Shown here piece after piece: positions 1-10,214 of a DNA stretch of 64,000 nt. The translations under genes were made by a program, and so were the position numbers. The notes beneath the pieces are model-generated. The model made no database searches. It had not been told where the DNA came from and saw nothing but the letters and a program-made list of their open reading frames with translations. The DNA lies in the NCBI GenBank assembly GCA_022419385.1, contig JAJUBI010000003.1, forward strand, positions 2,232,001 through 2,296,000, given 5' to 3'. Each line of letters starts with the position of its first letter. Positions within the stretch are counted from its first letter, which is position 1. The stretch is from Paraconiothyrium sp. Pb-2020 (taxonomy: Eukaryota > Ascomycota > Dothideomycetes > Pleosporales > Didymosphaeriaceae).

Positions 1-6
1 ATCACT

Positions 7-1161
7 TTACGTACCCTGCACGTTGAGTCCTGCATCGACCTGGATTCTCGCACCCGTGATACTCGCATTCTTCGCCAACATGATGAACGCATCCGCACAG
101 TCCTGGAGATCAGTCTCATGCTTGAGCGCAGCTGTGTCCTTCGCCCACTGAATCTTCTCGTCCGAATACTTCTTACCCTGCACCCACGCGTTAGCCTTAC
201 CGCACCGCTTAGAAAAGTCATGCAAAAGGAAGATCACATACCCATTCGGTCAACAGCAACCCAGGCAACACGGTGTTCACCCGAATCTTGGGCCCCTGTG
301 TCGCGCCTAAGCACTTGATGAGCTGCAGTTGCGCCGCTTTGGTCACTGCGTAAGGCATCGAAGAGCCGGATTGGGAGACGGCGGCGATGGATCCCGTGCT
401 GATGAAGGCGCCACCGTCAGGGTTGGATTCGAAGGTGGGCTTTGCGGCTTTGAGGAGGGCGAGGGGTGCTTTGACGTTAGCCGCCCAGCACTGTTGCTAC
501 TTAGTTCATACAAAGTAGAAAGGTGATTCTACTGCGTTTGAGGAGAGGGTGAGGAAGTGGGAGGGAGAGCTTGCCTTATCCCACTCGTCTTCGGACAGGG
601 AATCGAGATCCGCGAAGTTGCTGAAGCGCGTCCAACCCTGTTTCTCTTAGTACGTGGGGGGTAGGGTCGCAGGGTGTTTGGTTTTACCGCATTCGCAATC
701 ACGATGTCGATGCCGCCAAGCTGCTTGATTGTCTCGTCTACGACTCTCCTGCACTCTGATGTGTTGGACATGTCCTGTTCCAGTCAGCTCAGACGCTTCA
801 TTCACTTTTCCGCGAAGCTTTAGAAAGGGCTAGGCAAATGGGAAGTTGCCATTACATACGCCTTTAAGCGCTACAGCCTCAACTCCCTGCTTCTTGCATT
901 CCTGTACTACGTTCTGCGCAGGCTCGGGCCGGTTGAAGTAATTCACTGCAACGTTGGCGCCTTCTTTCGCGAACGATATGCTGATGACTTCGCCGAGGCC
1001 GCTAGAGACAATGGGTCAGTACTCTGATCACTCAGGACAATGAAGTGCGATATTGAACATAGTGAGGTGCAGCTTGGAGAGATGCGATGATTTGGAGAGG
1101 ATGCAGCTTACGCAGAGCCGCCTGTGACGAGTACGTTCCTGCCTTTAAGATCGTACGGCAT
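7..1161 (-). CDS. Short-chain dehydrogenase/reductase (SDR), six exons
   Basis: Predicted NAD(P)-dependent oxidoreductase of the classical SDR family; the substrate is unknown. Exons read 1161-1112, 1001-860, 774-688, 637-575, 490-242 and 177-7, all phase-compatible, giving 253 aa. The start MPYDLKGRNVLVTGGSAGLG carries the TGxxxGxG nucleotide-binding motif. IANA near residue 100 replaces the usual NNAG, and a serine in GSIAAVS is followed by the catalytic YAVTK (YxxxK) motif. The end (KIQVDAGL-like, here RIQVDAGLNVQGT) is typical of the family. The intron at 574-491 starts with GC rather than GT; the other four are GT-AG. The neighbouring MED5 gene gives no functional hint. The family call is firm, but the substrate cannot be predicted. 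Confidence 0.9.
491..574 (-). other. GC-AG intron of the SDR gene
   Basis: Reading on the minus strand, the exon ends WDK with GATAAG and is followed by GCAAGC. The acceptor is AACAG before the CWAANV exon. Splicing here restores the SDR segment containing the CWAANVKAP block in phase. No GT donor in the vicinity gives the same frame. Confidence 0.75.
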
Positions 1162-1628
1162 AATTAGACTATGGATGTGTGGTTATATCGTTTATCGTGG
1201 ATCGAATTAGCGACGTGGCAGGTGTGAGTATATAACACGGACATCTCCTGTCTCCAGACGAGCTGCGTGGGTGTTAATGTCCAGGACCAGGATGTGGGGC
1301 ATAGCTGACTGTGGATGGCGGGGTTGTACTTGTACCTCCTTCGAGAGCCACACCGAAGTAGCTAGCGTTACCTCGGCAATGTACCACGCTGGTATATCAT
1401 GCTTGCTAATTAAATCGTTCCTGTTGTTCCTTTCGATGGTCGGTGGCCGGTAACGACATATGGAGGTCGGGCAAGCGGCGCCAACAAGGCTGACCACTGA
1501 AGGCCATGCAGCACTTCCTAGTAACGATGATTCTCCAATGACGGCAACTCTTCATACATGTCTATGTTTGCTCGCAACACGCTCAACGCCGACGTGCAAC
1601 CTCACGGCGCAAACTCTGGCAGCGAATT
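1162..1628. other. Intergenic region, SDR to MED5
   Basis: This stretch holds the upstream region of the SDR gene and the 3' flank of MED5. Several ORFs of about 60-109 codons overlap it on both strands, but none resembles a protein. Nothing else is recognisable. Confidence 0.6.
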
Positions 1629-4600
1629 CTACATGTTGTCAAAATCCAGGCCCCAATCATCGTCTCCTTCCATGTTCATGCCCATGCCCATGCCTCCCAT
1701 GCCGCCCATGCCGCCCATATCCAAATCTAAGTCTGGCAAGTTCCCTAGGTCTGCGCTCATATCTCCTGCGCTTGGATCGACTCCCATAGCGCTCAAATCC
1801 AAGGTCGCACCGGCGCCGCCAAGGTCCAATGACTGATCTATGTTCTGTTGCAGTTGTTTGTTGATATCCGTCATGTCTGCTCCCGCTGCCGCGATCGAGG
1901 CAGCGGCAGCGTCATTCATGGCCTTGTCAAACTCGGAGGACAGACCAGGCGCTTGCACTATACCGACGTTGGTGAGATCCACGTTGGCAGTTGAGAGGTC
2001 AGCTTGCGCGATGACTGCGAGATGAGCTTCGACACGGCGATGCAGGCGCACGATTGTCTCAGCAGCTAATTGATCTGTGGATACTAGGCTCGCGGCATTG
2101 TCGAATTCGAACTTGAGCACTTCGCGTATGTTCAATCGTGATCGTGGAGGGTGAGTCACAGGAGCAGAGCTGCCCACCCAGTCAACAGGCAAGACACTGT
2201 TCTTGATCATCGGTGCACATATAAGCGTGACGCCGATATTGAGTGCTGCCGCACCATTGCCTGCGTCAGTCTGGGCTTTGATTTCGTCGACGATAGCACC
2301 GAGAGTTTTGAATGCGCCGAGTAGCTCTATCGAGGCATAGACCTGACGATGGGTGTAGCTAGGCGGGTTGGGTTGGATGGAAGCATTCGTAGCCCACTGG
2401 GAGAGCTGCTGCACGGTATGGCGCAGCGAAGAAGCAAGTGTGTTGTTCGTCGCAGTAGTCCACTGTTCCAATTCGGATGTAGGTGGGAAAACCGAGCGAG
2501 CATATTGTAGGTTAGGCTTGATAGCCTGTAGAAGCTGGTCAACGTCCGTGCTATACCCGGGGTAGCGCTGCTTTAGGGTGTGGAAGCATCTCTCAAGCCG
2601 AGCCGATACGATCGAAAGGATCGTGGAATGCATAGCCTGGGCGTCCCCAGATGTGGGGGCCGACCTGATCAGCTTGTTGAATATCTGCATTAGCGCCTCG
2701 TGCTCCTGGTGTGTCTGCGTAAGCGCATGGGAGGCCATCCACGTTAGGCCTCCAACAAGGGATGGCAGAAGAAATGTCTCGTGTAGATCTAAGAAGCAAT
2801 CAACAATCCTCTCTCTTCGTACTCAACAGCCAATCACTTACACTCTAGGCCGCCCTTCACTGAATCTAAAGACAAAACGTCCGCAGAACATGCCATAACA
2901 GTTTGGTGGAAGAGTGTGGGCACTATGAGGTAAAACTCTTGAGGACGACAGGATGCGAATACATCATTACTGAGTCCTTCTTTGTCGGCATCAAATAGAC
3001 CACGGAGCCAGCCACCTAGGTGCTTGCCTTGCTCTTCAGTCAAGTCGTTCGGAGCAATACTGCGGTGTCCACGTTCCAGTAATTGAGCGACAAAAGAGTC
3101 ATGCCCGATTCCCAGGTCATCGTAAGTCAACTCGTATCTATATACGAAGGCTAGGACAAGGACAAGAATTGCGCTGAACTCATCGTACACCGGTTGATAC
3201 TCTATCGACATTGTAAGTCGTCTATCGATGGTGTCAAACACACAAGCCTACCTTGATCAGTCTCATAACGCCACTCATCCAAGAATTGACAGAGTGGTCG
3301 TAGTATGCTGGCAGGTGATGTGAATTGCAAGATTACATCGAGTGCTGTCGTCTTCTTCGAAAGCGCATTGCAGATTGTCTTCAGGTACATGGTCATTTGC
3401 GTCTCGCAGAGGTGCGCTACAAACTATTTAACGTCAGCAAGATCCTTTATTACAGTAGCGATCCGACCTACATCAGCGAGAGCGGCTACTATGGCGCCAG
3501 CATTGCCGTCCAAGTTTTCCAATTCTTCAATATATATGACCGCCTTGTCACCATTGTCTTTGAACTGCTTCAATAGGTCCTGTTTGATATATCTCGTTGC
3601 TGGTGGACCCTGCATCGGAGCTTCTCCAAGCAAACGCTCCACAGTATTTGCTTGGATAAGGTTTTGTAAAGCACATGCATTCAAGAAGTCTTGCCGCACA
3701 TCTGCAAGGGAGCTATTGTTACCCAACATGTCGTCAAATCCCTGTGAGAAGGATGGGAAAGCGTTCGGGTCTATTCGACTGAGAGCCTGCGTTATGCATA
3801 GTTGTGGATCCATGGCGTATAGCGGAGCAGTGAGTTGTGTCAAAAGAACAGGAACTTTGTTGACAAGGAACGACTTCAGACCAGTCATGGTCTGGGTTGA
3901 CTCACTCCGATACATAGCGTTGGCTAGTACGTCGAAGGACGCGGTGACCAGATCCGTCGCCATGGTTTGAGCGTCCATCTACTATCGTCAACTGCATTCG
4001 CACATAAACAAGCCAGTATTACCTTATAGAAGGAATGCAAGTAATTATTGATAATGATGTTCGTCAGTGGACGTGCAACGAGCTGCGCAAGTCAATATGT
4101 CGGAGCTCTCCGCAGACGGCTCACTTACCAACGAATTAAGGAATACGTAGAGACCAGCTCTGTGTTAATCTGAGGAAGATCAATCACGGCCTCAAGCTGC
4201 AGCGCCGCAACTTCGAGCCCGGCATTCCCGTTTGTTTCCCCATTGGGCCAACACGACTTTTCATCCAAATCATGTTCTTTCTGGTAGATCTCAAGGCGAT
4301 TCGCAATCTGAATGGAAGTCTGTGCCAGGAACGGAATAAAGGTCGTAAGGGCATGGCAAACCCTTTCGCACATCTGCATGGCATGTGAGTACACCTGCAG
4401 CAATGGACCCGATCGCTAAGCGTGTTCAAGGACAAGTCCCTGTCCCGTGTTCAGCTGAGGGAGGCGACCCACCTTTAAGCTCACCCCGATTCAGCAATTG
4501 CAAGATCTTGCCGTTTTCGATCAGCCCCACCACGAGCATGCCAAGGCCCTCGCGAACATTAATTGACTGCTGCTGGGGTTGCTGCTGGATGCCGGTCATA

Positions 4601-5094
4601 GCCTGTAGCATCGAATCGTTTGTATGCGAGGTGACCATTGCTGACATCCATCTCGTGACTGCTTTTAAGGACCGAACTCCTTCGGCATTGGTCACTGGTC
4701 TTTCGGGTCGTTCTCCCGAGAAAGCCTTGTGTAGTCGATGGAACAATATCTCATCGAGCTCCGGAGGATTTTGCCATGCTGACGGATTCTTGGGATCGGT
4801 GTCGTCGCTTGCTTGGAGAGGCCTATCCTTTGAGAATTGGAAAGCCGCGGAAAGAATATCGGACGCGTCAACCTTCTTCAAAGCGAGCAGGCGCTCCGCA
4901 TAGACGATTACGCGCGGATCAACACTGTTCGCCCCAGCAGCTCGGGGCTTTACTAGTAATGCTGCAAGCTTGCGTCCGGGGAGGGGCGACCGCGTGTGCA
5001 GCTGAGTGGCTGCGGCAGCGAATAGGTCGATTGGAATCCGGTTTTCCAGGCACTTGTCAAGAAACAAAATCCACTCGTTGACCAAGGAATCCAT
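1629..5094 (-). CDS. MED5: Mediator of RNA polymerase II transcription subunit 5 (MED5/Nut1), frame interrupted
   Basis: Tail-module subunit of Mediator, acting in the nucleus between activators and RNA polymerase II. The start MDSLVNEWILFLDKCLENR and blocks such as QGFDDMLG, RQDFLNACAL, EAPMQGPP, LQFTSPASILRPLCQFLD, YQPVYDEF and GGLTWMASHAL are characteristic of fungal Med5. About seven exons give roughly 1,000 aa, ending in a Met/Gly-rich, acidic tail. A 48-nt intron joins ALAD to FVAHLCE, and others precede YQPVYDEF and LHETFLLP in correct phase. Two joints do not work. The exon ending LLNR (GGGG at 4484-4487) has no phase-matched acceptor. The conserved INT-RAGLYVFLNSL block is one base short near 4154-4166. 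These may be sequence errors or real damage. The family call is secure. Confidence 0.9.
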
Positions 5095-5781
5095 GGTCCA
5101 TGAGGGGGGGACGGGACGGGGCGCCGGACTTTCGGCTGGTGTACTAGGAATATTGAGGCGTGGTGTGTTGTAGAAATAAGGACAAGCCTGGCGACAATAG
5201 AGAGCTTGAGGAGCGCAGATCGCTGCCAGGGTCCACTGCACGCCGACCTTGGCACCACGCGAACCGCGGCGCCAGACGAGTCAGGTCGATGAGCTCGCGT
5301 GCAAAGATGCACTATCAATGAGGATAATTGGACCAGTTTGAAATTGCAGACAGAAAGACTTTGTCTCGGACAGATGGAGGAAGTCAATGTGGCCGCCCTA
5401 CTCGTTATCTTGCACCCACGACGCAGAGTCCGCAGGCGGTAGAAACGGCTGTGGCTTCTGGTAGTACACAAAGCGTGGATATGTAGATCCTTGCCTTGCA
5501 CCTTGTCCTACACGAGCACATCACCAGGCTGGCACGCGGCACATGGTAGATCTGATCCGACGTCTTGTCATTCAAAAATGAAGCTGTCGCACATAGAACG
5601 AAACCGAGAGCAGTCCCTGAGTCCCTGAGAGACGAGATGATCGCTATGCCTGCCCAAACCCTTGTCCAACGCCATGCAATTAGATCCCACACAATGCCAT
5701 GCTTCGTATCCGGACCCGCACCCAATCGTAAACTAGGCCGAAGTGACAGCCGCCATTCAGCGCCGTCCGGTCGGTTCGCGA
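5095..5781. other. Intergenic region upstream of MED5
   Basis: Promoter-side DNA of MED5 plus the 3' flank of the next gene. Overlapping ORFs on the minus strand (up to 182 codons) are rich in Arg, Ser and Cys and show no protein family features. I see no TATA box or repeat that I would defend. Confidence 0.5.
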
Positions 5782-6516
5782 TCAAGCATCGCCTTTGGCT
5801 TCTCCATCCAGGTTGGGCGCCCGAGGACCCACCATCCAGTCCTGCATTGCCAGCCACTGACTCCACGTCTGTTCAGCACCCTCAATCTCTGCCAGGTGAG
5901 CGTCCTGCAATGGCTTGAGAAACGGGACTGATTCATGCGGAGACATGTCGTAATGATGCTTGACCTCAGCCCACTCGGTGCTCTTGGCTGTGAAAAGATA
6001 GTTGCGGCGCTCGCACTCGTGCACTGGACCGACTCCTTTCCGCCAGTCCTCGCCGAAGAAGCCATGCATGATGCCGTCTTTGTCCATGCCGGTAATGACG
6101 AGCCGGCGTATGTAGGGAACGAGAGAAACCCACGCGGGAAGTGGCTGACTTCGGACGTTGCTCACGGGACCTTGCCTTGGCCACGGGTGGTTGTAAGCGC
6201 CGGGCCCTGATGCGTTTGGCATGGGGCCGGCAGAGTTCACAATGGGTGTCGAGGTCCATTGGAATGGCAGGCAGATGTTGATGAGCGCGGCGACAGCCTG
6301 GACGCCATTGTCGTGTTGTGCGTGGTCGAGAAAGTATCGCTGACAGCTCTGGTATGCGGGATGCCACTCGAAGATGTCGAACTGGGGTTGCCCCGCATTG
6401 GCGGGCCCTGAATCTCCAGAAGACGAGCTCGCAGCGCCGGGGAAAGGACCGCCCCGTGGTGGAAAGGATGGATAGCCGGCTGGGAAGTGCGTTGCAAAAC
6501 CGTGGAGGTTCGACAT
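5782..6516 (-). CDS. Conserved fungal protein of unknown function
   Basis: Intronless ORF of 244 aa. After a Pro/Gly/Ser-rich N-terminus (about 45 residues) comes a compact region with motifs FDIFEWHPAYQSCQRYFLD, LPYIRRL-like VPYIRRLVITG, HGFFGEDW, GVGP, ERRNYLF and EQTWSQWLAMQDWMVGPRAP. I recall similar proteins in other ascomycetes, some carrying the automatic label 'ilp is an apoptosis inhibitor'; that name has no support in this sequence. There is no signal peptide, membrane segment or recognisable catalytic motif. The many Trp and Tyr residues suggest a folded domain. It lies alone on the minus strand, downstream of a GC-rich gene-free region. The gene is likely real; its function is unknown. 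Confidence 0.85.
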   Translation of the reverse strand: MSNLHGFATHFPAGYPSFPPRGGPFPGAASSSSGDSGPANAGQPQFDIFEWHPAYQSCQRYFLDHAQHDNGVQAVAALINICLPFQWTSTPIVNSAGPMPNASGPGAYNHPWPRQGPVSNVRSQPLPAWVSLVPYIRRLVITGMDKDGIMHGFFGEDWRKGVGPVHECERRNYLFTAKSTEWAEVKHHYDMSPHESVPFLKPLQDAHLAEIEGAEQTWSQWLAMQDWMVGPRAPNLDGEAKGDA

Positions 6517-8091
6517 GGCGGTTGTGATGTGCAGTATCTGGGACTACTGCAGGGACGAAAGGTATCAGCACGTCTGGTTGGCCAGCGGGCGGGAACACCA
6601 GTTTATGTGTTTCAGCACTCACCCAAAACGCACAGTGAACGGCCGCTGGTACAGTGCACTACTGACGCGGGAGGGAGGAGAGAGGGTCTAGAATGGGCGA
6701 CCCCGAGGATGACGACAGGGTGCGCGTGCAGTGCTGGTCGGGCGGGTGCGACGAGTGGAGAGGCAGTCGGGCGTTGCAGGGACCAAAGCAGTGCCTGGCG
6801 AACCATGGGCCCTTATATCTCGAACTCGGCCTTGAGGTTGGAAAGCGTCAGGGCTGGTGAAGGTGTGGCTTCGGGCGCCTCCTATAGTCGAATATTGAAG
6901 CCCCGGTGCGATTCACTCTATTCCAAAATAATCCCTGGTGAACATCAAGTCGAATCCAGTCGAGGCGTGCTCGGCTCTGCTGACCCTGGCTGCGATCTGA
7001 TGCGGCGGATCTTGCGTCTGGTAGCCCGGCCCCAATCGCGGCGGGCCATGGCAGCCGGGCGGCGGAGATGCCGCGCGTGCGCGTGCGGTGCGGTGCGGTG
7101 CGGTGCGGTGCGGTGCTGTGGCTGTTGACTGCAGATGCGATGGCTGGGCGTGGGTTGTGTGGGTGGGTTGCGACTCAACACCAAGCGTGCGGCTGCTGGC
7201 CAACAGCGCTGCCTGCTGCCGTCGCGTCCGCTGCCTGCGCCCGCTGCACACGGGCAGCAGCGGGCAGCACGCAGCGCGACCAGGAGCGTTCCAAGCGGCG
7301 CGCTCGGCGGCGCCGAGTTCTGGATGCTCGTCGCCTGTTCACCACGGCGCAACGTCGAGTCCTGTTTTTGTCATCCACGGCGCAGGAACGCGTGCAAACT
7401 GGTCCGCTAAGAGTCGCCGACCGACTGGAATTGACAATGCGCCGCCAGACGCCTCGCTGCTGCGGTAGGCCTTGTCTGCAGCGCCAGACGCTCCACCCCG
7501 GCGGCCCCAGCTAACAGGACACGGCCAGACGTTCTGCTCCGTGCTTTTCGGAGGATTTCCATGACAGCGACACGCGCGCACCATAGCGTTCTCGTTGCAG
7601 ACAGGCCGGGCGAGCTGGAGGAGGCTGCCGGGGAGGGTTTGGCTGGCTTCGTCGGCGACCAATGCGGCGTGCTGCTCAGCGCAGCCTGAAAGCGGAAGGC
7701 AATACTCGCTGGCAGCTATCACGGCCAACTGTGCGTCCCGCAGCCTCGATGGCTTGGTGTTGGTCGCCAGGCGCGCTTGTCTGGTCCGGAGTCTCGAGCA
7801 GTCGAAACGGGAGGCTGCACAGCCATACCGCGCCGCCAGCGCAGGTGACGTGAGGATGCGTCCAATGGGCTTCTCCGCGGCCCGCGTCATCGACGGCAAT
7901 GGCTGCCCGGAGGCGAGTTGTTCCATGAGGGGCATTCCGACAGCCTGGGAAGCGCCCTCTCAGTGCTACGCTGGTTCTGCACGCAATCCGAACATCTGCG
8001 ACTCATCCACCTCCATCGCACCGCCGCAGCATCGTGGCGTCCGACGTGCATACTCGTCTATCTTGCCCATTCCCGGACCCCCGAGCCCACA
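6517..8091. other. GC-rich gene-free region with a pentanucleotide repeat
   Basis: About 1.6 kb between two divergently transcribed genes. It is GC-rich, so random ORFs run long on both strands (up to 198 codons), but their translations are Arg/Ala/Cys/Ser-rich without family resemblance. It contains the GCGGT repeat listed separately and presumably both promoters. Confidence 0.5.
7085..7114 (+). repeat. (GCGGT)6 microsatellite
   Basis: Six perfect tandem copies of GCGGT, preceded by the degenerate GCGCGTGCGCGT run and followed by one GCTGT copy. Confidence 0.95.
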
Positions 8092-9526
8092 ATGTCCTAC
8101 ACGCTGGCCTCGCGCACCAAGGATAGTGATATCATCGTTGCACAAAACTCCCTATTGACTCCCTAGCAGCTCGCCAATGGCCTGTCCATGCCTACCATTC
8201 ATCTCGGTGTCTATCTGACTTCCGGCGCGGAGACCTATCAAGCCTGCCGCTGGGCTTTGGAGGTATCCGCTCACCTTGCTGATGGACCCAGCCCTTGTTG
8301 CCATGCGCTCACCTATGCTTGCAGGCCGGCTATCGAGGGTAGGCCAACCTGACCTCGAGCCACTCGAAGCAGTTGACAACAGACGTGCACAGCATCGACA
8401 GTGCCCAGATGTACCACAACGAGAAGGAAAGCGGCAAGGCAATCTCCGACTTTCTTTCCAGCAGCGACAATGCAGGCTCGCTCACGCGCGAAGACATCCA
8501 TTTCACCTCCAAGCTGGCTTCCAATGCATCATACGATGCCGCCCGCAAAGCAATCACGCGCTCAGTAAAGGAATGCGGGCTTGGCTACATCGATCTGTTC
8601 CTGCTCCACTCTCCGTATGGAGGTAAGACGGCGCGCCTCGAAAGCTGGAGAGCAGTCGAAGATGCTATCGACGACGGCGAGATCAGAATTGGTGGCGTCT
8701 CAAACTACGGAGTCAAGCATGTCAGTACTTTCCCATGGTGTCCTACTCGGGACTATGTATGTGAAACATGAGCTCGCAGAGCCTACAGCCGCAGTCTCAT
8801 GACAAATGTTTGGCAGTAGTTCCGGAGAGCCTGAGCAACAGAGAGCTTCCAGCTGCTAACAATAGCAACCTTGCTTATCGTGGGCAGCTGTTGAGCGATT
8901 GGAAGACCTGAGGTTGTGGTCGCGTTTCTCCGACTGCAAGCAGGATGCTCAGTTGCAAGGTCCTACGCGCAAGGCTGTGTGGCTTTGCGAGTCTCAGAGA
9001 TGGCGGCCTGCATGATCCCGAACATATGATTGGATCACTGATGGATTACAGTTGCAAGAGCTTTTGGATTCTAAGCCCAGAATCCGTCCTGCAGTCAACC
9101 AGATTGAGATCCATCCGTTCAACACACGCTTCGACATTGCCGACTTCTGCCGGGAGCACGACATCGTGGTGGAAGCTTATGCTCCGCTCGTCAGGGCCCT
9201 GAAGATGAAGCACCCCGTCATTGCGTCCCTCTCCGAGAAGTATTCGTGCACGCCGGGCCAGCTGCTTGTTCGATGGAGCCTGCAGCATGGCTACGTGCCG
9301 CTGCCCAAGAGCGTGAACAAGGCGAGGATGGTGGAGAACGGCGAGGTCGGGGGGTTTTCCATTGACGACAGCGACATGAGGAAGATGGACGCGCTGGACG
9401 AGTACCTTGTCACCGACTGGTAAGTACTCTCCCACGCGAAGGTGGGAAGCGACTTCGGTGGCCCGCCATGTCTCGAGTCTATTCGGGAGCTGACGGCTTC
9501 ACAGGGACCCCACCAACACAGCGTGA
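8092..9526 (+). CDS. Aldo/keto reductase, six exons
   Basis: NADPH-dependent carbonyl reductase of the AKR superfamily; the substrate is unknown. Exons 8092-8136, 8167-8262, 8325-8338, 8393-8720, 9052-9419 and 9505-9526 give 290 aa, the usual size. Catalytic residues are visible: Asp and Tyr in IDSAQMYHNE, Lys in FTSKLAS and His in LLHSP. VNQIEIHPF, AYAPL and VPLPKSV, with a WDP ending, are also typical. Exon 3 is only 14 nt and completes the AGYRGIDSAQMY block. The first intron (8137-8166) would be only 30 nt, so the N-terminus is uncertain; LANGLSMPTIHLGVYLTSG onward is secure. Intron 4 is unusually long at 331 nt. Confidence 0.85.
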
Positions 9527-10214
9527 TATGGGCGGGATGCGCAGGTCGACGCGCAGCCGGCGCGGGATGCGTGGGCAGTGTCTGCTGCATCGCAGGCGGG
9601 GTTTTGGGCATGGGGATGGAGGCTGGAAGTGCCCGCGACGAGTGGCAGGGATCAGGCGTCCGTAGCAGCAATGTCGGCGTGATTGGCTCGCGCCCAGGCC
9701 GTTGTCGGCTCACCACGGCGAGCTGCAACCCCGCGGCCGTCTCTCACTGCGTCCCATGGACCCTGAAAACCACACGTAAAGAATCGACTGCGGCAGCCGA
9801 GAACGGTCAAGGGAATGACAGCGCCGCCGCTCGTCCAGACGCGGCCACCTCACGTGCTTCGGGCGCCGCCGCGCTCCCATTGGTCCGCCGCTCCCTTATC
9901 TTTGACATGTACACCATAGTTTGCATACCAGAAATATGATGCCGCCCTACATCCGGCAATTGACCACTGAGAGCGCGAGCCGCACATGATCGCCCAGGCC
10001 GCTGACGTTGCTTTGGTCATATTCATTTTCTGCTGTCACTGAGAATGCCCTCTGCCAGCGGACGGGCTAGGTGAAAGACGGAGCGTGGAGCCTGGGCTGT
10101 TGAGTGCATATATATACGGCGTGCCCTTCGCACCTACTCCAGCTCCTCATCTTTTCAAGCCCGACCCAGCCGCTGTATTTCTTAAGATACCCACTTCTTC
10201 GACACACATTCACA
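9527..10214 (+). promoter_or_regulatory. Promoter region of NADP-glutamate dehydrogenase
   Basis: A CACGTG E-box (9851-9856), a CCAAT box on the minus strand (ATTGG near 9879-9883) and a GATAAG on the minus strand (CTTATC 9895-9900) fall within 50 bp, about 320-360 bp before the ATG. GATAAG is the AreA/Nit2 site, so nitrogen control of gdh would fit. A TATATATA run at 10109-10116 lies about 100 bp upstream of the start codon, and a C/T-rich leader follows. The assignment rests on motif matches only. Confidence 0.45.

Noticed and set aside
3424..3480. A 30-nt intron joining RIAT to FVAHLCE in MED5
   Set aside because: A normal 48-nt intron starting at GTAGGT, six codons earlier, gives ALAD-FVAHLCE and matches the family better, so there is no ultrashort intron here.
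7339..7935. 198-codon minus-strand ORF in the GC-rich region
   Set aside because: Arg/Ala/Cys/Ser-rich translation, overlapped by an equally long ORF on the other strand, and no family features. This is what high GC produces by chance.
7..9526. A secondary-metabolite cluster built on the SDR and aldo/keto reductase genes
   Set aside because: No polyketide synthase, peptide synthetase, terpene cyclase, P450 or transporter nearby; the two reductases are separated by MED5 and an unrelated gene.
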